DNA of 64,000 nt, from NCBI GenBank assembly GCA_021199855.1, contig JAJQHD010000037.1, positions 1 to 64,000 on the forward strand, given 5' to 3'. Of the stretch, positions 1 through 8,625 are shown in pieces. A program made the position numbers and the translations under genes. Under the pieces are notes generated by a model that saw nothing but the letters and a program-made list of their open reading frames with translations, made no database searches and had not been told where the DNA came from. The stretch is from Oscillospiraceae bacterium. Lineage in GTDB: Bacteria > Bacillota > Clostridia > Oscillospirales > Ruminococcaceae. Each line of letters starts with the position of its first letter. Position 1 is the first letter of the stretch.

Positions 1-84
1 CTTCGTTGGATTTTCTCTTTTTCTTGGGTCATATCAGTTTAACACGGACATTTTTGAGATATTTTTTTCTCGTTGATGCGATTT

Positions 85-1305
85 TTAGTTTTCTGAGTCT
101 TCCGGCAAGGTATCAATAGTCTTTGCTGGAGCTGGAGCATTCTCCTCTTCCCTACTGCTCTCTGAATTTCTCTTTGCAACGTCAGTTTTGATAAGCTTAT
201 AGATTGCTGAGAAGAGTGGGACGCAGATTAACATTCCTGGGATTCCAAAGAGTCCTCCACCAACACTGACTGCCGCCAGCACCCACACAGATGGAAGACC
301 TATCGACTTGCCAACAATCTTTGGATAGATGAAGTAGTTGTCAACAAACTGGAGAACCAGAATAAAGAGAACGAATATTACCGCCTGAATAGGATTCACT
401 GTAAGAATCATGAACGCTCCTATTACCGTCCCTATCCATGCGCCAGCGATTGGAATAAGTGCAGTGAGACCTATAAGTGCGCCAATCATCGTCGGATATG
501 GAAGACCTAAAATCAGCATTCCTATTGTGCAGAGAGTTCCCAAAAGAAGTGCCTCCGTGCACTGAACCACAATGTAGCCGTGGTAGCTTTCGTTGAGAGT
601 TCCCAAAATATAGTAGACTCTTTCATGCCACTTGGGCTTCAGATATGTGGTAGAAAGATTTCTGAATTGTGCTAAAAGCTTATCTTTTGCTGACAGGAAG
701 TAGACAGAAAATACCAGACCAACTAAAGCTGTTGACAAAACCGATACTACAGTAGGAGCAACGCTTGTAACAGTGTTTACAGTTCCTTGAATATCGTTGA
801 TGACGTCAGTGATGCTTGTAGAAAGAAGTGAAATAATTCCGATGATACTGCTTACATTGGATGCAATTTCGCTCCAATTAATCCCCTCAAGCCATTCTAT
901 GATGCTTTCAGGCAGAAGTCCTACAATTGTTTTATTCTCAAGAATAGATAGAACCAGCGATGGAAGCTGATCGATAAATGTTCTTATGCAGGAAACGAAC
1001 TGCGGGATTACAAGCAGAAGCACCAGGACTATAACAAGAATTATAGTCAGGTAACCTAAGAGCATACAGACAGGTCTGCGGCTCTTTGCCACTGTCTTTT
1101 TCTCGCTGTTCGGAAAGTAGTGTTTTTCGTAAAAGCTTGTTGGAATATTCACTATATATGCAATTATTAGTCCTACGATAAGTTGATTTAATGCATTCAT
1201 GGCGATACCGAGAGCGGCAAATATGCTGTCGATGAAGTGGATTATCAAAAAAAGTATGACTGCGCTTACTACAGCCTTGAAACAGGTTTTCCAGTCGAGT
1301 TTCAT
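85..1305 (-). CDS. AI-2E family transporter (UPF0118-type membrane protein)
   Basis: This 406-residue polytopic membrane protein has about eight hydrophobic segments, beginning near residue 10. The C-terminal half carries the hallmarks of the AI-2E/PerM-like family: a GLPYP-TMIGAL stretch, then FVDNYFIYPKIVGKSIGL and a GIPGMLICVP segment. The C-terminal tail is short, charged and probably cytoplasmic. Family members have been linked to autoinducer export or Na+/H+ antiport, so the substrate cannot be read from sequence. The start is an ATG preceded by AAGGA. The gene is divergent from the TetR gene, and a 24-bp palindrome lies just upstream, so TetR control is a reasonable inference. Confidence 0.88.
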   Translation of the reverse strand: MKLDWKTCFKAVVSAVILFLIIHFIDSIFAALGIAMNALNQLIVGLIIAYIVNIPTSFYEKHYFPNSEKKTVAKSRRPVCMLLGYLTIILVIVLVLLLVIPQFVSCIRTFIDQLPSLVLSILENKTIVGLLPESIIEWLEGINWSEIASNVSSIIGIISLLSTSITDVINDIQGTVNTVTSVAPTVVSVLSTALVGLVFSVYFLSAKDKLLAQFRNLSTTYLKPKWHERVYYILGTLNESYHGYIVVQCTEALLLGTLCTIGMLILGLPYPTMIGALIGLTALIPIAGAWIGTVIGAFMILTVNPIQAVIFVLFILVLQFVDNYFIYPKIVGKSIGLPSVWVLAAVSVGGGLFGIPGMLICVPLFSAIYKLIKTDVAKRNSESSREEENAPAPAKTIDTLPEDSEN

Positions 1306-1326
1306 ACAAATTTTCCTTATGTTGTT

Positions 1327-1350
1327 TGGACAAATATCATTGATTGTCCA
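1327..1350. promoter_or_regulatory. Candidate TetR operator 1
   Basis: TGGACAA (1327-1333) and TTGTCCA (1344-1350) form a perfect 7-bp inverted repeat with a 10-bp spacer. It sits between the divergent AI-2E and TetR genes. The core GGACAA-N10-TTGTCC recurs at 3932-3953 with identical spacing. Binding by the adjacent TetR protein is inference. Confidence 0.6.
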
Positions 1351-1371
1351 TAGATTGTCTGAATGTTACAC

Positions 1372-1400
1372 TTGAAAAATTGTCGATTTTTTTGTACAAT
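1372..1400 (+). promoter_or_regulatory. Promoter of tetR-family gene
   Basis: TTGAAA (1372-1377) and TACAAT (1395-1400) are 17 bp apart, followed 28 bp later by the ribosome site of the regulator. The candidate operator lies about 20 bp upstream. Confidence 0.55.
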
Positions 1401-1440
1401 AGTATTATTGTTTTCAAAGAAAGAGAATGGAGGAATGAAA

Positions 1441-1986
1441 GTGGCAGACTCAAATATCACAAAGCGTGCTCTTGCATCAGTACTGAAGGAGCTTATGACA
1501 GAAGAACCTTTCTCCAAGATAAGTGTTACTGACATTTGCGAACGATGCGGCATGAACAGAAAGAGTTTCTATTATCATTTCAAGGACAAGTATGACCTTG
1601 TGAACTGGATATTCGATTCTGAGTTTTTGTTACTAGTCAAAGACAATTCAACCAAGACCAGCTGGGAGCTTTTTGATGTTCTCTGCTGTTATCTTTATGA
1701 TAATCGAAGATTCTATAAGCCGGCTCTTCAGATTGAAGGTCAGAACTCATTTTCCGACCACTTCAGAGAGATGCTCAGAGTAACACTTCGTTCAAGCTTC
1801 AGCGGACTTATGGATGAATATGAGGACTTTCAACTTAACTTCTATGCAGATGCTCTTGTGTGCACTATCGAACGATGGCTGACTTCGAAGAAATGCGATG
1901 CACCTGAGGATTTTCTTAAGAAGATTGCGTCCTGTGCACGTTCTTTTTCGAAGATATCTGATAAAGTTCTCCCTCCTGAGAATTGA
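1441..1986 (+). CDS. TetR/AcrR family transcriptional regulator
   Basis: This is a 181-residue regulator. The N-terminal DNA-binding domain spans about residues 1-55 and shows the family pattern FSKISVTDICERCGMN followed by KSFYYHFKDKYDLVNWIF. The C-terminal ligand domain is hydrophobic and of the type common in Clostridia; no ligand can be named. A GTG start at 1441 is chosen because GGAGG (1429-1433) lies 7 nt before it. An ATG at 1435 sits only 1 nt after that site, and the ATG at 1363 lies in the promoter. The nearby duplicated palindrome suggests it controls itself, the AI-2E gene and the lipase/radical SAM genes. Confidence 0.88.
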   Translation: MADSNITKRALASVLKELMTEEPFSKISVTDICERCGMNRKSFYYHFKDKYDLVNWIFDSEFLLLVKDNSTKTSWELFDVLCCYLYDNRRFYKPALQIEGQNSFSDHFREMLRVTLRSSFSGLMDEYEDFQLNFYADALVCTIERWLTSKKCDAPEDFLKKIASCARSFSKISDKVLPPEN

Positions 1987-1991
1987 TTATT

Positions 1992-2025
1992 CCCGCCGTT
2001 TAGTTTAAAAACGACGGGATTTTTT
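1992..2025 (+). terminator. Terminator of tetR-family gene
   Basis: CCCGCCGTTT (1992-2001) pairs with AAACGACGGG (2009-2018) with one C/A mismatch, followed by a T6 run. It overlaps the last codons of the convergent patatin gene. Confidence 0.75.
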
Positions 2026-2839
2026 CTGCATCTTTGATTTCCATCTGATAAAGCTTATCCAGAGGTTCTTTTTCTTTTGTGAGAGTATCCACTCCGCAGG
2101 TATCGTCGGGCGCAAGAATGAGAACCTTGCCCTCGGCTTCGAGCCGTTTTGCAGTTTCGAGCTGTGAATTGTAGTGGTCTGCCCTGCCGCTTATTTTTTC
2201 GGCTGAGATTGGATATTCTTTTCTTATTCTCTTTGCAACCGCAATATCACGCTTCGGAAGCCGCATGACGTCACGTGGCTTACTAAGGATAAGAACTACT
2301 TTATCACAACCCATTGATAGCGCCTTCTCAATAGGCACAGGGTCACCGAGTGCGCCGTCATAATAAGGTTCACCGTCTACAAAATATGGCTTACATACAT
2401 ACGGAATTGAGCAAGAAGCTTTGACAATATCAAGGTTGTCCTGCTTGACATAATCCTTCGTGAAGTATTTTGTTTCGCCGGTAATCGAATTCTCCGCTAC
2501 AACCAGAAGCTCTGTCGGGTTCTTCAGCAAAGCTTCAAAGTCAAACGGACATTCACCGCTCTTGTTACTGAGTGTACCGTAGATGTAGTCCATATCTATG
2601 TATGAGCCTTTCTTCACAAAATTAGAAAGGCTCATGGATTCTTTACGATGGTTGTAATCGATGTAGAACTTATAATTTCTGCCCTTCTGACCGGCAAGAA
2701 ATGTGCAGATATTAGCGGCACCGGCAGAAACACCGATTCCCAAATCAAAAGTTATGCCCTGTTCGAGGCAATAGTCCATAATGCCACAGGCATAAATTCC
2801 TCTCATACCGCCGCCGACGTCAACAATTCCTGTTTTCAT
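2000..2839 (-). CDS. Patatin-like phospholipase
   Basis: This 279-residue protein is a patatin-family serine acyl hydrolase, expected to cleave acyl esters of phospholipids or other lipids. Visible motifs are the glycine-rich oxyanion loop GGGMRG (residues 9-14), the nucleophile elbow GVSAG with Ser38, and DGALGDP with Asp161, which completes the Ser-Asp dyad. No signal peptide or membrane segment is seen, so it is probably cytoplasmic or peripheral. The start is supported by AAGAGGG 7 nt upstream. It follows the radical-SAM-like gene by 21 nt and is probably cotranscribed with it from near 3900. The natural substrate is unknown. Confidence 0.9.
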   Translation of the reverse strand: MKTGIVDVGGGMRGIYACGIMDYCLEQGITFDLGIGVSAGAANICTFLAGQKGRNYKFYIDYNHRKESMSLSNFVKKGSYIDMDYIYGTLSNKSGECPFDFEALLKNPTELLVVAENSITGETKYFTKDYVKQDNLDIVKASCSIPYVCKPYFVDGEPYYDGALGDPVPIEKALSMGCDKVVLILSKPRDVMRLPKRDIAVAKRIRKEYPISAEKISGRADHYNSQLETAKRLEAEGKVLILAPDDTCGVDTLTKEKEPLDKLYQMEIKDAEKIPSFLN

Positions 2840-2860
2840 ATTGATTCCCTCTTCCAGATA

Positions 2861-3865
2861 CTATTTGATAATTTTAGGATAACACATTTCAAAAATTTCC
2901 GCAAGGGTCTGATTCCTGAAATTACATTCGTTACCTGAATCATCAACAGATATAAGCTTTCCGGATTCGTTGAACACCGCTACACATGTATCATCCGAAA
3001 TGATTTCATCAATCATTCTGACCGTTCCCGAATATTCCATTGGGACGCTTGCGGCTGTTCTCGTGTCTCTTAGCTTGTAAACCTCGTCATACACTTCGTT
3101 ATAGCCGTTATAATCATCATGAGACTTGACGAAGAATGTCAGTACTGGATGAAGCTCATCTGCGATGTTAAGCTGCTCTTCACACATTGGCTTATTACTA
3201 TATTCATACCAAAGAGAATACAGAGCCTTGCTACTTCTCAACTGCTCGCAAACCTTTATCGCAGAATCGGAATATTTGACGCAAAGCATCAGGTTCTTGA
3301 TTTCAGAAGCCTGTTCCAGCAATCCGTTTTCAATACTTTCAGCATCTGAGAAGAGAATAAAGGCACATTCCGATTCTTCATCAAATATTTCGGTCAGTTT
3401 TTCCGGAATTTCTGAGCAGAAGAAGACGTATGTGTAGATTCCGAGCCTTACACCCTGCTTGATGACTTTCGAGTATGCTTCTTCGGAGAAGGAATCAGAG
3501 TCAACATAGAAGGTTATTGCCCAAGGGATGTTATAACAATGTTCTTTTTCAAGATTTCTTATTGTTTTTGCCCCAGCTGTGAAGCTGTTGTAGCCGATGT
3601 TCATTCCGAATTTAAGAATATTTGCCGTTCCCACATTTTTGATTGCGTCATGGATAAGTGCATAGTAAGGGCTGTTCTCGTCTTCAAGCATGGAATGAGC
3701 TATACTTAAAAAATGCTTCTGAAACCTTCCAGCGGAAAGACCAAGCGCCAAATCGACGAGATTTCTTGATTCCCTGTCGGGATTGTCACGCATTGCTTCC
3801 AGCTTCTTGCCTACGTATGTTTCGATAATAGATTTTGCGTTGTTTTGAGTTACTTTCTGTTCCAT
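2861..3865 (-). CDS. Radical-SAM-like protein lacking the cluster cysteines
   Basis: This 334-residue protein is not recognisable from its N-terminus, but its middle aligns by eye with the radical SAM protein encoded divergently at 4090-5446. Both share NIPWAI, then IKQG-x2-LG-x-Y-x-Y, and similar strand/helix spacing afterwards. Where the active relative has CNLHCTGC, this protein has SDSFSEEAY, with no cysteine cluster, and the GGEP motif is altered to CSEIPE. It is therefore probably a pseudoenzyme that could act as partner or regulator; that role is inference. The start at 3865 is chosen for AGAGG 7 nt upstream. It precedes the patatin gene in an operon. Confidence 0.6.
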   Translation of the reverse strand: MEQKVTQNNAKSIIETYVGKKLEAMRDNPDRESRNLVDLALGLSAGRFQKHFLSIAHSMLEDENSPYYALIHDAIKNVGTANILKFGMNIGYNSFTAGAKTIRNLEKEHCYNIPWAITFYVDSDSFSEEAYSKVIKQGVRLGIYTYVFFCSEIPEKLTEIFDEESECAFILFSDAESIENGLLEQASEIKNLMLCVKYSDSAIKVCEQLRSSKALYSLWYEYSNKPMCEEQLNIADELHPVLTFFVKSHDDYNGYNEVYDEVYKLRDTRTAASVPMEYSGTVRMIDEIISDDTCVAVFNESGKLISVDDSGNECNFRNQTLAEIFEMCYPKIIK

Positions 3866-3931
3866 TAGAAATCCTCTTTCAAACAAAATTCAGACGTATT
3901 AATTATAAACTGCTGTCCTTTTTTTAAACAC

Positions 3932-3953
3932 GGACAAATAAACTGTTTTGTCC
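3932..3953. promoter_or_regulatory. Candidate TetR operator 2
   Basis: GGACAA (3932-3937) and TTGTCC (3948-3953) are separated by 10 bp, matching the site at 1327-1350. It lies between the radical-SAM-like gene and the divergent radical SAM gene, roughly 25 bp upstream of an ATTATA (minus-strand TATAAT) at 3902-3907. Confidence 0.55.
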
Positions 3954-4089
3954 CGAAAAGTAACACTTTTTTGTGAGGTCCGATTTTACCACACTTTATG
4001 CCTTCGTGTCCGATGACAAATTTCGCTATTTGATTTAGAATACAATCAAGAAAGCGGAAAATACTCTGCGCAAGAAAGGACAAATGGTT

Positions 4090-5446
4090 ATGAAGAAAAA
4101 TCTTCTAAAGAATTTCGGAATCAAGCAGGCTTTTAACTATCTCGAAAAAATCCGGAGGAAAACATCCCCAAGCTCGTGAATACACTCGAAAAAAGCTACA
4201 GCGGTGACACTTTTCAGAAACAGATTGCTGTAATAAAGAAGTCGGTCGAAGAGAAGGATAACTGGTATCAGTTCATGATGAAACTGTATGACCTTGACCC
4301 GGGCGTTCGGAAGACGGTATTTGAGAACCTGCTTCTTAATGACAGCATAAACGGATATGCTTATCAGCAGGAGATGTCGAAGAAGTATAACTGCAATATT
4401 CCGTGGGCGATTCTTCTCGACCCTACGTCTGCTTGCAACTTACACTGCACTGGCTGTTGGGAGGCTGAGTATGGAAACAAACTCAATCTTAGTCTTGAAA
4501 CCATAGACTCTATTGTCAAGCAAGGTAAAGAGCTTGGCTGTTACATGTACATCTACACCGGTGGCGAACCGATGGTAAGAAAGAATGACTTAATCAAAAT
4601 CTGCGAGATGAATCCGGATTGCGAGTTCTTGGCTTTTACGAATGGTACGCTAATTGATGATGACTTCTGCAAAGAAATGCTCAGAGTCAAGAATTTCGTT
4701 CCCGCAATCAGCCTTGAAGGCTTTAGGATGCAAACGATTCAAGACGCGGCGAAGGTGTTTTCGATAAAGTTCAGAACGCTATGAAGCTTCTTAAAAAGCA
4801 CAAGCTCCCGTTCGGAATCTCTGCTTGCTACACCTCGCATAACTGCGACGACATTACAAGCGAAGAGTTCTTTGACATGATTATCGACGCAGGTGCACTC
4901 TTTATCTGGTTCTTCCACTACATGCCGGTTGGAAACGATGCGGTTACCGAGCTTCTTCCCTCACCTGAACAGCGCAAGAAGGTTCTAAGAAGAATCAGAG
5001 AATATCGTCACTCGAAGGCTATCTTCAGCATCGACTTCCAGAATGATGCTCAGTACATAGGCGGTTGCATTGCAGGCGGCAGAAAGTATCTCCACATCAA
5101 CGCCAAGGGCGATGTTGAGCCTTGCGTATTCATCCACTATTCAAATGTCAACATCCACGACTGCACGCTTCTGGATGCTTTGAGGAGTCCTCTCTTCCAG
5201 GCATATCACGACAACCAGCCGTTTAATGATAACATGTTGAGACCTTGCCCGATGCTCGAAAATCCAGAAAAGCTGAGAGCTATGGTCAAGGAAGCAAAGG
5301 TGACGAACACCGACTATCAGAGTATCGAGAGTGCGGATCACCTTTGCGACAAGTGTGAAAGCTACGCCGAAAACTGGAAGCCTACTGCAGATAAGCTGTG
5401 GGATGAGATTCAGGCGAAAAAGGCAGAGGCGAACTCGAAAGGCTGA
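4090..5446 (+). pseudogene. Radical SAM protein, two frameshifts
   Basis: A reading frame starting at ATG 4090 (AAAGGA 9 nt upstream) encodes a radical SAM protein of about 450 residues, but it is interrupted twice. In the A6 run at 4145-4150 one A appears lost: restoring it gives LEKNPEENIPKL instead of an early stop at 4177. At 4725-4726 only two bases fill a codon: restoring one gives LEGF-x-DANDSRRGEG. Between these lie the [4Fe-4S]-SAM motif CNLHCTGC and the SAM-binding TGGEP. The C-terminal part has a SPASM-like cysteine set (CIAGG, EPCVF, RPCPM, CDKC). Either the gene is decayed or the sequence carries two indel errors. Substrate is unknown. Confidence 0.8.
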
Positions 5447-5524
5447 TTCACACCTTTAATATTTGCCAGCACCACTTTCAATCATATTCTTTCCTTAGGC
5501 GGCGACCCGAGCCGCAAAAAACAA

Positions 5525-5556
5525 CGGAGTCGTAGAAATACGACTCCGCTGTTTTT
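5525..5556. terminator. Bidirectional terminator
   Basis: CGGAGTCGTA (5525-5534) pairs perfectly with TACGACTCCG (5539-5548) around a GAAA loop. T-rich tracts flank it on both strands, so it can serve the radical SAM gene and the convergent permease gene. Confidence 0.9.
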
Positions 5557-5567
5557 ACTGTAATTTT

Positions 5568-8500
5568 TTACTCAACCGACTTCAGTGATTCTGCCATGTC
5601 TATAGCAGATATCTTCTTTCGCAGTATCAGGTCCGTTATGATTGCAAACAGTATTACCAGCACCACTGTAAACACAAAGCTCATAGGGCTGATTACAACT
5701 TTGAACGAAACCATATCAACCTTAATCTGCGACATTACAAATGCATGGAGAAGCACACCCAAAGGAAGCCCTATTACTATTCCCATCAGTGTAAGGACGA
5801 TATTTTCACGGAAGACATAATCATTGGTCTCACTCTTTCTGAAGCCTATGACTTTGATTGTGGCGATTTCTCTTGCGCGTTCGGAAATATTGATGTTTCC
5901 GAGGTTAAACATTACTATGAATGCAAGTGCGGCGGCACAGAAGAGAATGAGTGCAACAACATAGTTGAGGCTTTGCATCATGTTGTCAATCATCTGTCTT
6001 GTGTCGTTTACAACAGTGACAGCTGAAATCCCGTCTATATTCAGAAGCGTTGCCGAAACGCTGTAATGGTCAGCATCATCAGTAAGACTCAGCATGAGTG
6101 TTTCAGACTCGTAGTTTTCTCCGAAAATTTCTTCATAGGCTTCACCGGTCATGTAGATATAGTGCTGTACATAATTATCTACGAGTCCGGAGACGGTGGC
6201 TTCTGCCGTCTCACTATCGGTTGTATATACGGCAATGCTGTCCCCTACGTCAACGCCTAGCATCGAAGCTAGCTTTTCAGAGATAAGTACTCCACCATCT
6301 GTCGGGAGTGAGACCGTTTCTTCGTCCAGGTGAAGGCTTATCACATCACTGAAATTCTCATCATCAGAAACGATATAATAAGCGGTCTTGTAGACGTCGT
6401 TTGCGCTTACATCCGTGGAGTATGACATTGAGATTGCCTGCGCTTCGATTACATCAGACAACTCGTCAGAAATATTCGAAATATCATCTTCGGTAATTTT
6501 ATCCGAGAATGTTACTGAAATATCGTAGGTCAATATGTCGTCAAACTGGAAATTTCCGAGATTTGAAACCGAATCATTAATTCCAAATCCAGTGAGCAGG
6601 AGTGCAGTACATCCTGCGACGCCCATAAGCATCATTATCATACGCTTCTTGAATCTGAAGATATTGCGAAGAGTTACCTTGTGCATAAACTTCAGGCGAG
6701 ACCAGATTGGCGTTATTCTTTCTAGCCATATCCGTTTTCCAGCGGCAGGAGTCTTTGGTCTTATCAGGTCAGCCGGCGGGCATTTAAGCGCACCACGGCA
6801 TGATACTACAGTAGTTCCGACTGAGCATACAAGCGAAATTGCAAGCGAAACAAGGAAGTAAGCAGGGCTGAATATGTAGATAAAGCCCTCTATATTGTAA
6901 AGCATTGTATATGCTTTTAAGATTACAAGTGGGAAGAGGAAGCTTCCTAAGAAATATCCCGCAACAGAGCCGATTATAGCGGCACCACCAGAGTAAATAA
7001 CATACTTTGCAAGTATTGCACCCTTACTGTAGCCGAGAGCACTGAGAATGCCAATTTGAGTTCTCTCGTCGTCAATCATTCTTGTCATGGTTGTTGAGCA
7101 AACTAGTGCCGCAATCAGGAAGAAGAATATCGGCAGGAATCTTGCGACGTTGCTAACAATCAGCGAGTCGCTCTCAAAAGTAACATAGCCGGAATTAATG
7201 CTTCTTGTGAAGACGTAAAGAGTAGGCTCTTCCAGGTCATCAAGCTCAGCTCTTGCGTCAGCAATTTCCGCCTCTGCATCGGCAATTTCTTCTTCAAATT
7301 TTGCAACACCGTCCTCATATTCGGCAAGACCGTCGTAATATTCAGTCCAGCCGTCTTCCAATTCTGTCAGACCTGATTCATAGTCAGCCAAGCCATCTTC
7401 ATACTGCTGTTTTGCATCTTCTATTTCAGCCAGACCATTCTCATAGTCGTCAAGCGACGAATAGTAAGCTTCCCAGCTTGCATCCAGAGTTGCTCTTGCG
7501 GCGTTATATTGGGCTAATCCGGCGTTGTATTCTTCTTCTCCAACTCCATATGCTTCAACGAGGGCTTTTGCCTCTTCAAGTGTTACTAATTGTTCAGAGA
7601 GAGTGTCCTCGGCAGCATTGAGTTCTTCAAGAGCATCGTCAAGCTGAATTTTGGCGTCTGCAAGCTCTGATTCGGCTTCTTCAATTGCAATCAGGGCATT
7701 TTCAAGTTCTGATTTTGCGTCTTCAAGCTCAATTTCGCCATCCTGTAGTTCGGTAAGTGCGTCCTGAAGTTCAGCCCATGCGTCATCAAGCTCCTGCTGG
7801 GCTTCTGCACGGTTTTCTTCAAGTTCGTTTTCGGCGTCGGCAATTTCCGCTTCGGCGTCAGCGACTGTTTCGGAGAATCGGGTGTTTATAATTATACCGG
7901 CTTCGCCCTCCATAAGCTCTGAGAACGAATCAATCATATCGTTATATTCATCTGTGTACGGATCGTATTTTTCGGTACTCGTGACATACACTTCGGTGTA
8001 GTATTCGCTGTTGAAGCCTTCCTCGGGGATAATTATGAAGCCGGTTATGCTTCCGCTTCCAAGAGATGTTGTGCCTCTTGAGATGTCAAGATATAACGGC
8101 GAACGGCATATTCCGACTATGGTGTATTCGGTATATGCAAACGTGTCAAGTGTATCTTCGCTATTGCTGTCTGAGATGACAATAGTGGTTCCGATATCGT
8201 ATTCGGAGAACACCTGCGAGTCAACAATACATTCATTTGCGGCTTCTGGCATCCTGCCTGAGACAAGCTGTGGCTCGTTTACGCCACTTGTCAGCATCAT
8301 GGCATGATACACAAGTTCCTCTCCACTACTATCCGAGATAAAATCAGCATTTATTGAGCCGACTGCAGTTTCAACTCCATCTATTTCTGAAATTTCAGCA
8401 ATATCTTCATCCTCAAAGCCTATTGTCGAGATAAGTCTTAAATCGTAAAGTTTGGTTTCTTCGAGGTAATCAAACTCGACTGCAAGCATAACAGAACGGG

Positions 8501-8618
8501 TCTGTCTGAGCCCTGCGAAAAAAGCAACTCCGAGCATGATGATAAGAAGTATTGCAACAAACCTGCCCATACTTCCGGTTATGCTTCTTCTGATGTTTTT
8601 ACTGTAAGCTTTTTTCAT
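5568..8618 (-). CDS. FtsX-like ABC permease with long coiled-coil insert
   Basis: This is a 1016-residue permease subunit. An N-terminal membrane segment (about residues 18-38) is followed by an extracellular region containing a very acidic coiled coil near residues 260-480, rich in ELxDA and GLxEYED repeats. A first FtsX block with three to four membrane segments follows (about 510-640). A second anchored extracellular domain begins near 680, and the protein ends in the FtsX triad of membrane segments with the NISERAREIATIKVIG motif. The start at 8618 lies 7 nt after the ATPase stop; an alternative ATG at 8645 would overlap it. With the upstream ATPase it forms a MacB/LolCDE-type mechanotransmission or export complex. 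Substrate is unknown. Confidence 0.88.
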   Translation of the reverse strand: MKKAYSKNIRRSITGSMGRFVAILLIIMLGVAFFAGLRQTRSVMLAVEFDYLEETKLYDLRLISTIGFEDEDIAEISEIDGVETAVGSINADFISDSSGEELVYHAMMLTSGVNEPQLVSGRMPEAANECIVDSQVFSEYDIGTTIVISDSNSEDTLDTFAYTEYTIVGICRSPLYLDISRGTTSLGSGSITGFIIIPEEGFNSEYYTEVYVTSTEKYDPYTDEYNDMIDSFSELMEGEAGIIINTRFSETVADAEAEIADAENELEENRAEAQQELDDAWAELQDALTELQDGEIELEDAKSELENALIAIEEAESELADAKIQLDDALEELNAAEDTLSEQLVTLEEAKALVEAYGVGEEEYNAGLAQYNAARATLDASWEAYYSSLDDYENGLAEIEDAKQQYEDGLADYESGLTELEDGWTEYYDGLAEYEDGVAKFEEEIADAEAEIADARAELDDLEEPTLYVFTRSINSGYVTFESDSLIVSNVARFLPIFFFLIAALVCSTTMTRMIDDERTQIGILSALGYSKGAILAKYVIYSGGAAIIGSVAGYFLGSFLFPLVILKAYTMLYNIEGFIYIFSPAYFLVSLAISLVCSVGTTVVSCRGALKCPPADLIRPKTPAAGKRIWLERITPIWSRLKFMHKVTLRNIFRFKKRMIMMLMGVAGCTALLLTGFGINDSVSNLGNFQFDDILTYDISVTFSDKITEDDISNISDELSDVIEAQAISMSYSTDVSANDVYKTAYYIVSDDENFSDVISLHLDEETVSLPTDGGVLISEKLASMLGVDVGDSIAVYTTDSETAEATVSGLVDNYVQHYIYMTGEAYEEIFGENYESETLMLSLTDDADHYSVSATLLNIDGISAVTVVNDTRQMIDNMMQSLNYVVALILFCAAALAFIVMFNLGNINISERAREIATIKVIGFRKSETNDYVFRENIVLTLMGIVIGLPLGVLLHAFVMSQIKVDMVSFKVVISPMSFVFTVVLVILFAIITDLILRKKISAIDMAESLKSVE
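7227..7436 (-). repeat. Ten in-frame heptads in the permease coiled coil
   Basis: These 210 bases encode exactly ten consecutive seven-residue units of the form GLxEYED or EIADAEA, within the extracellular insert of the permease. The DNA copies are diverged, so this is a protein-level repeat. Confidence 0.75.
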
Positions 8619-8625
8619 AGTAGCT

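Noticed and set aside
1..32. Possible 5' end of a minus-strand gene leaving the left edge (MTQEKEKIQR)
   Set aside because: Only ten codons are visible and no ribosome site precedes the ATG, so it cannot be supported.
1343..1384. Three ATTGTC direct repeats upstream of the TetR gene
   Set aside because: Spacing is uneven (11 and 25 bp), and two copies fall inside or beside the palindrome and promoter, so the inverted repeat explains the signal better.
7253..7621. Plus-strand open frame opposite the permease coiled coil
   Set aside because: It is an antisense artefact of the repetitive coiled-coil codons, with no ribosome site.
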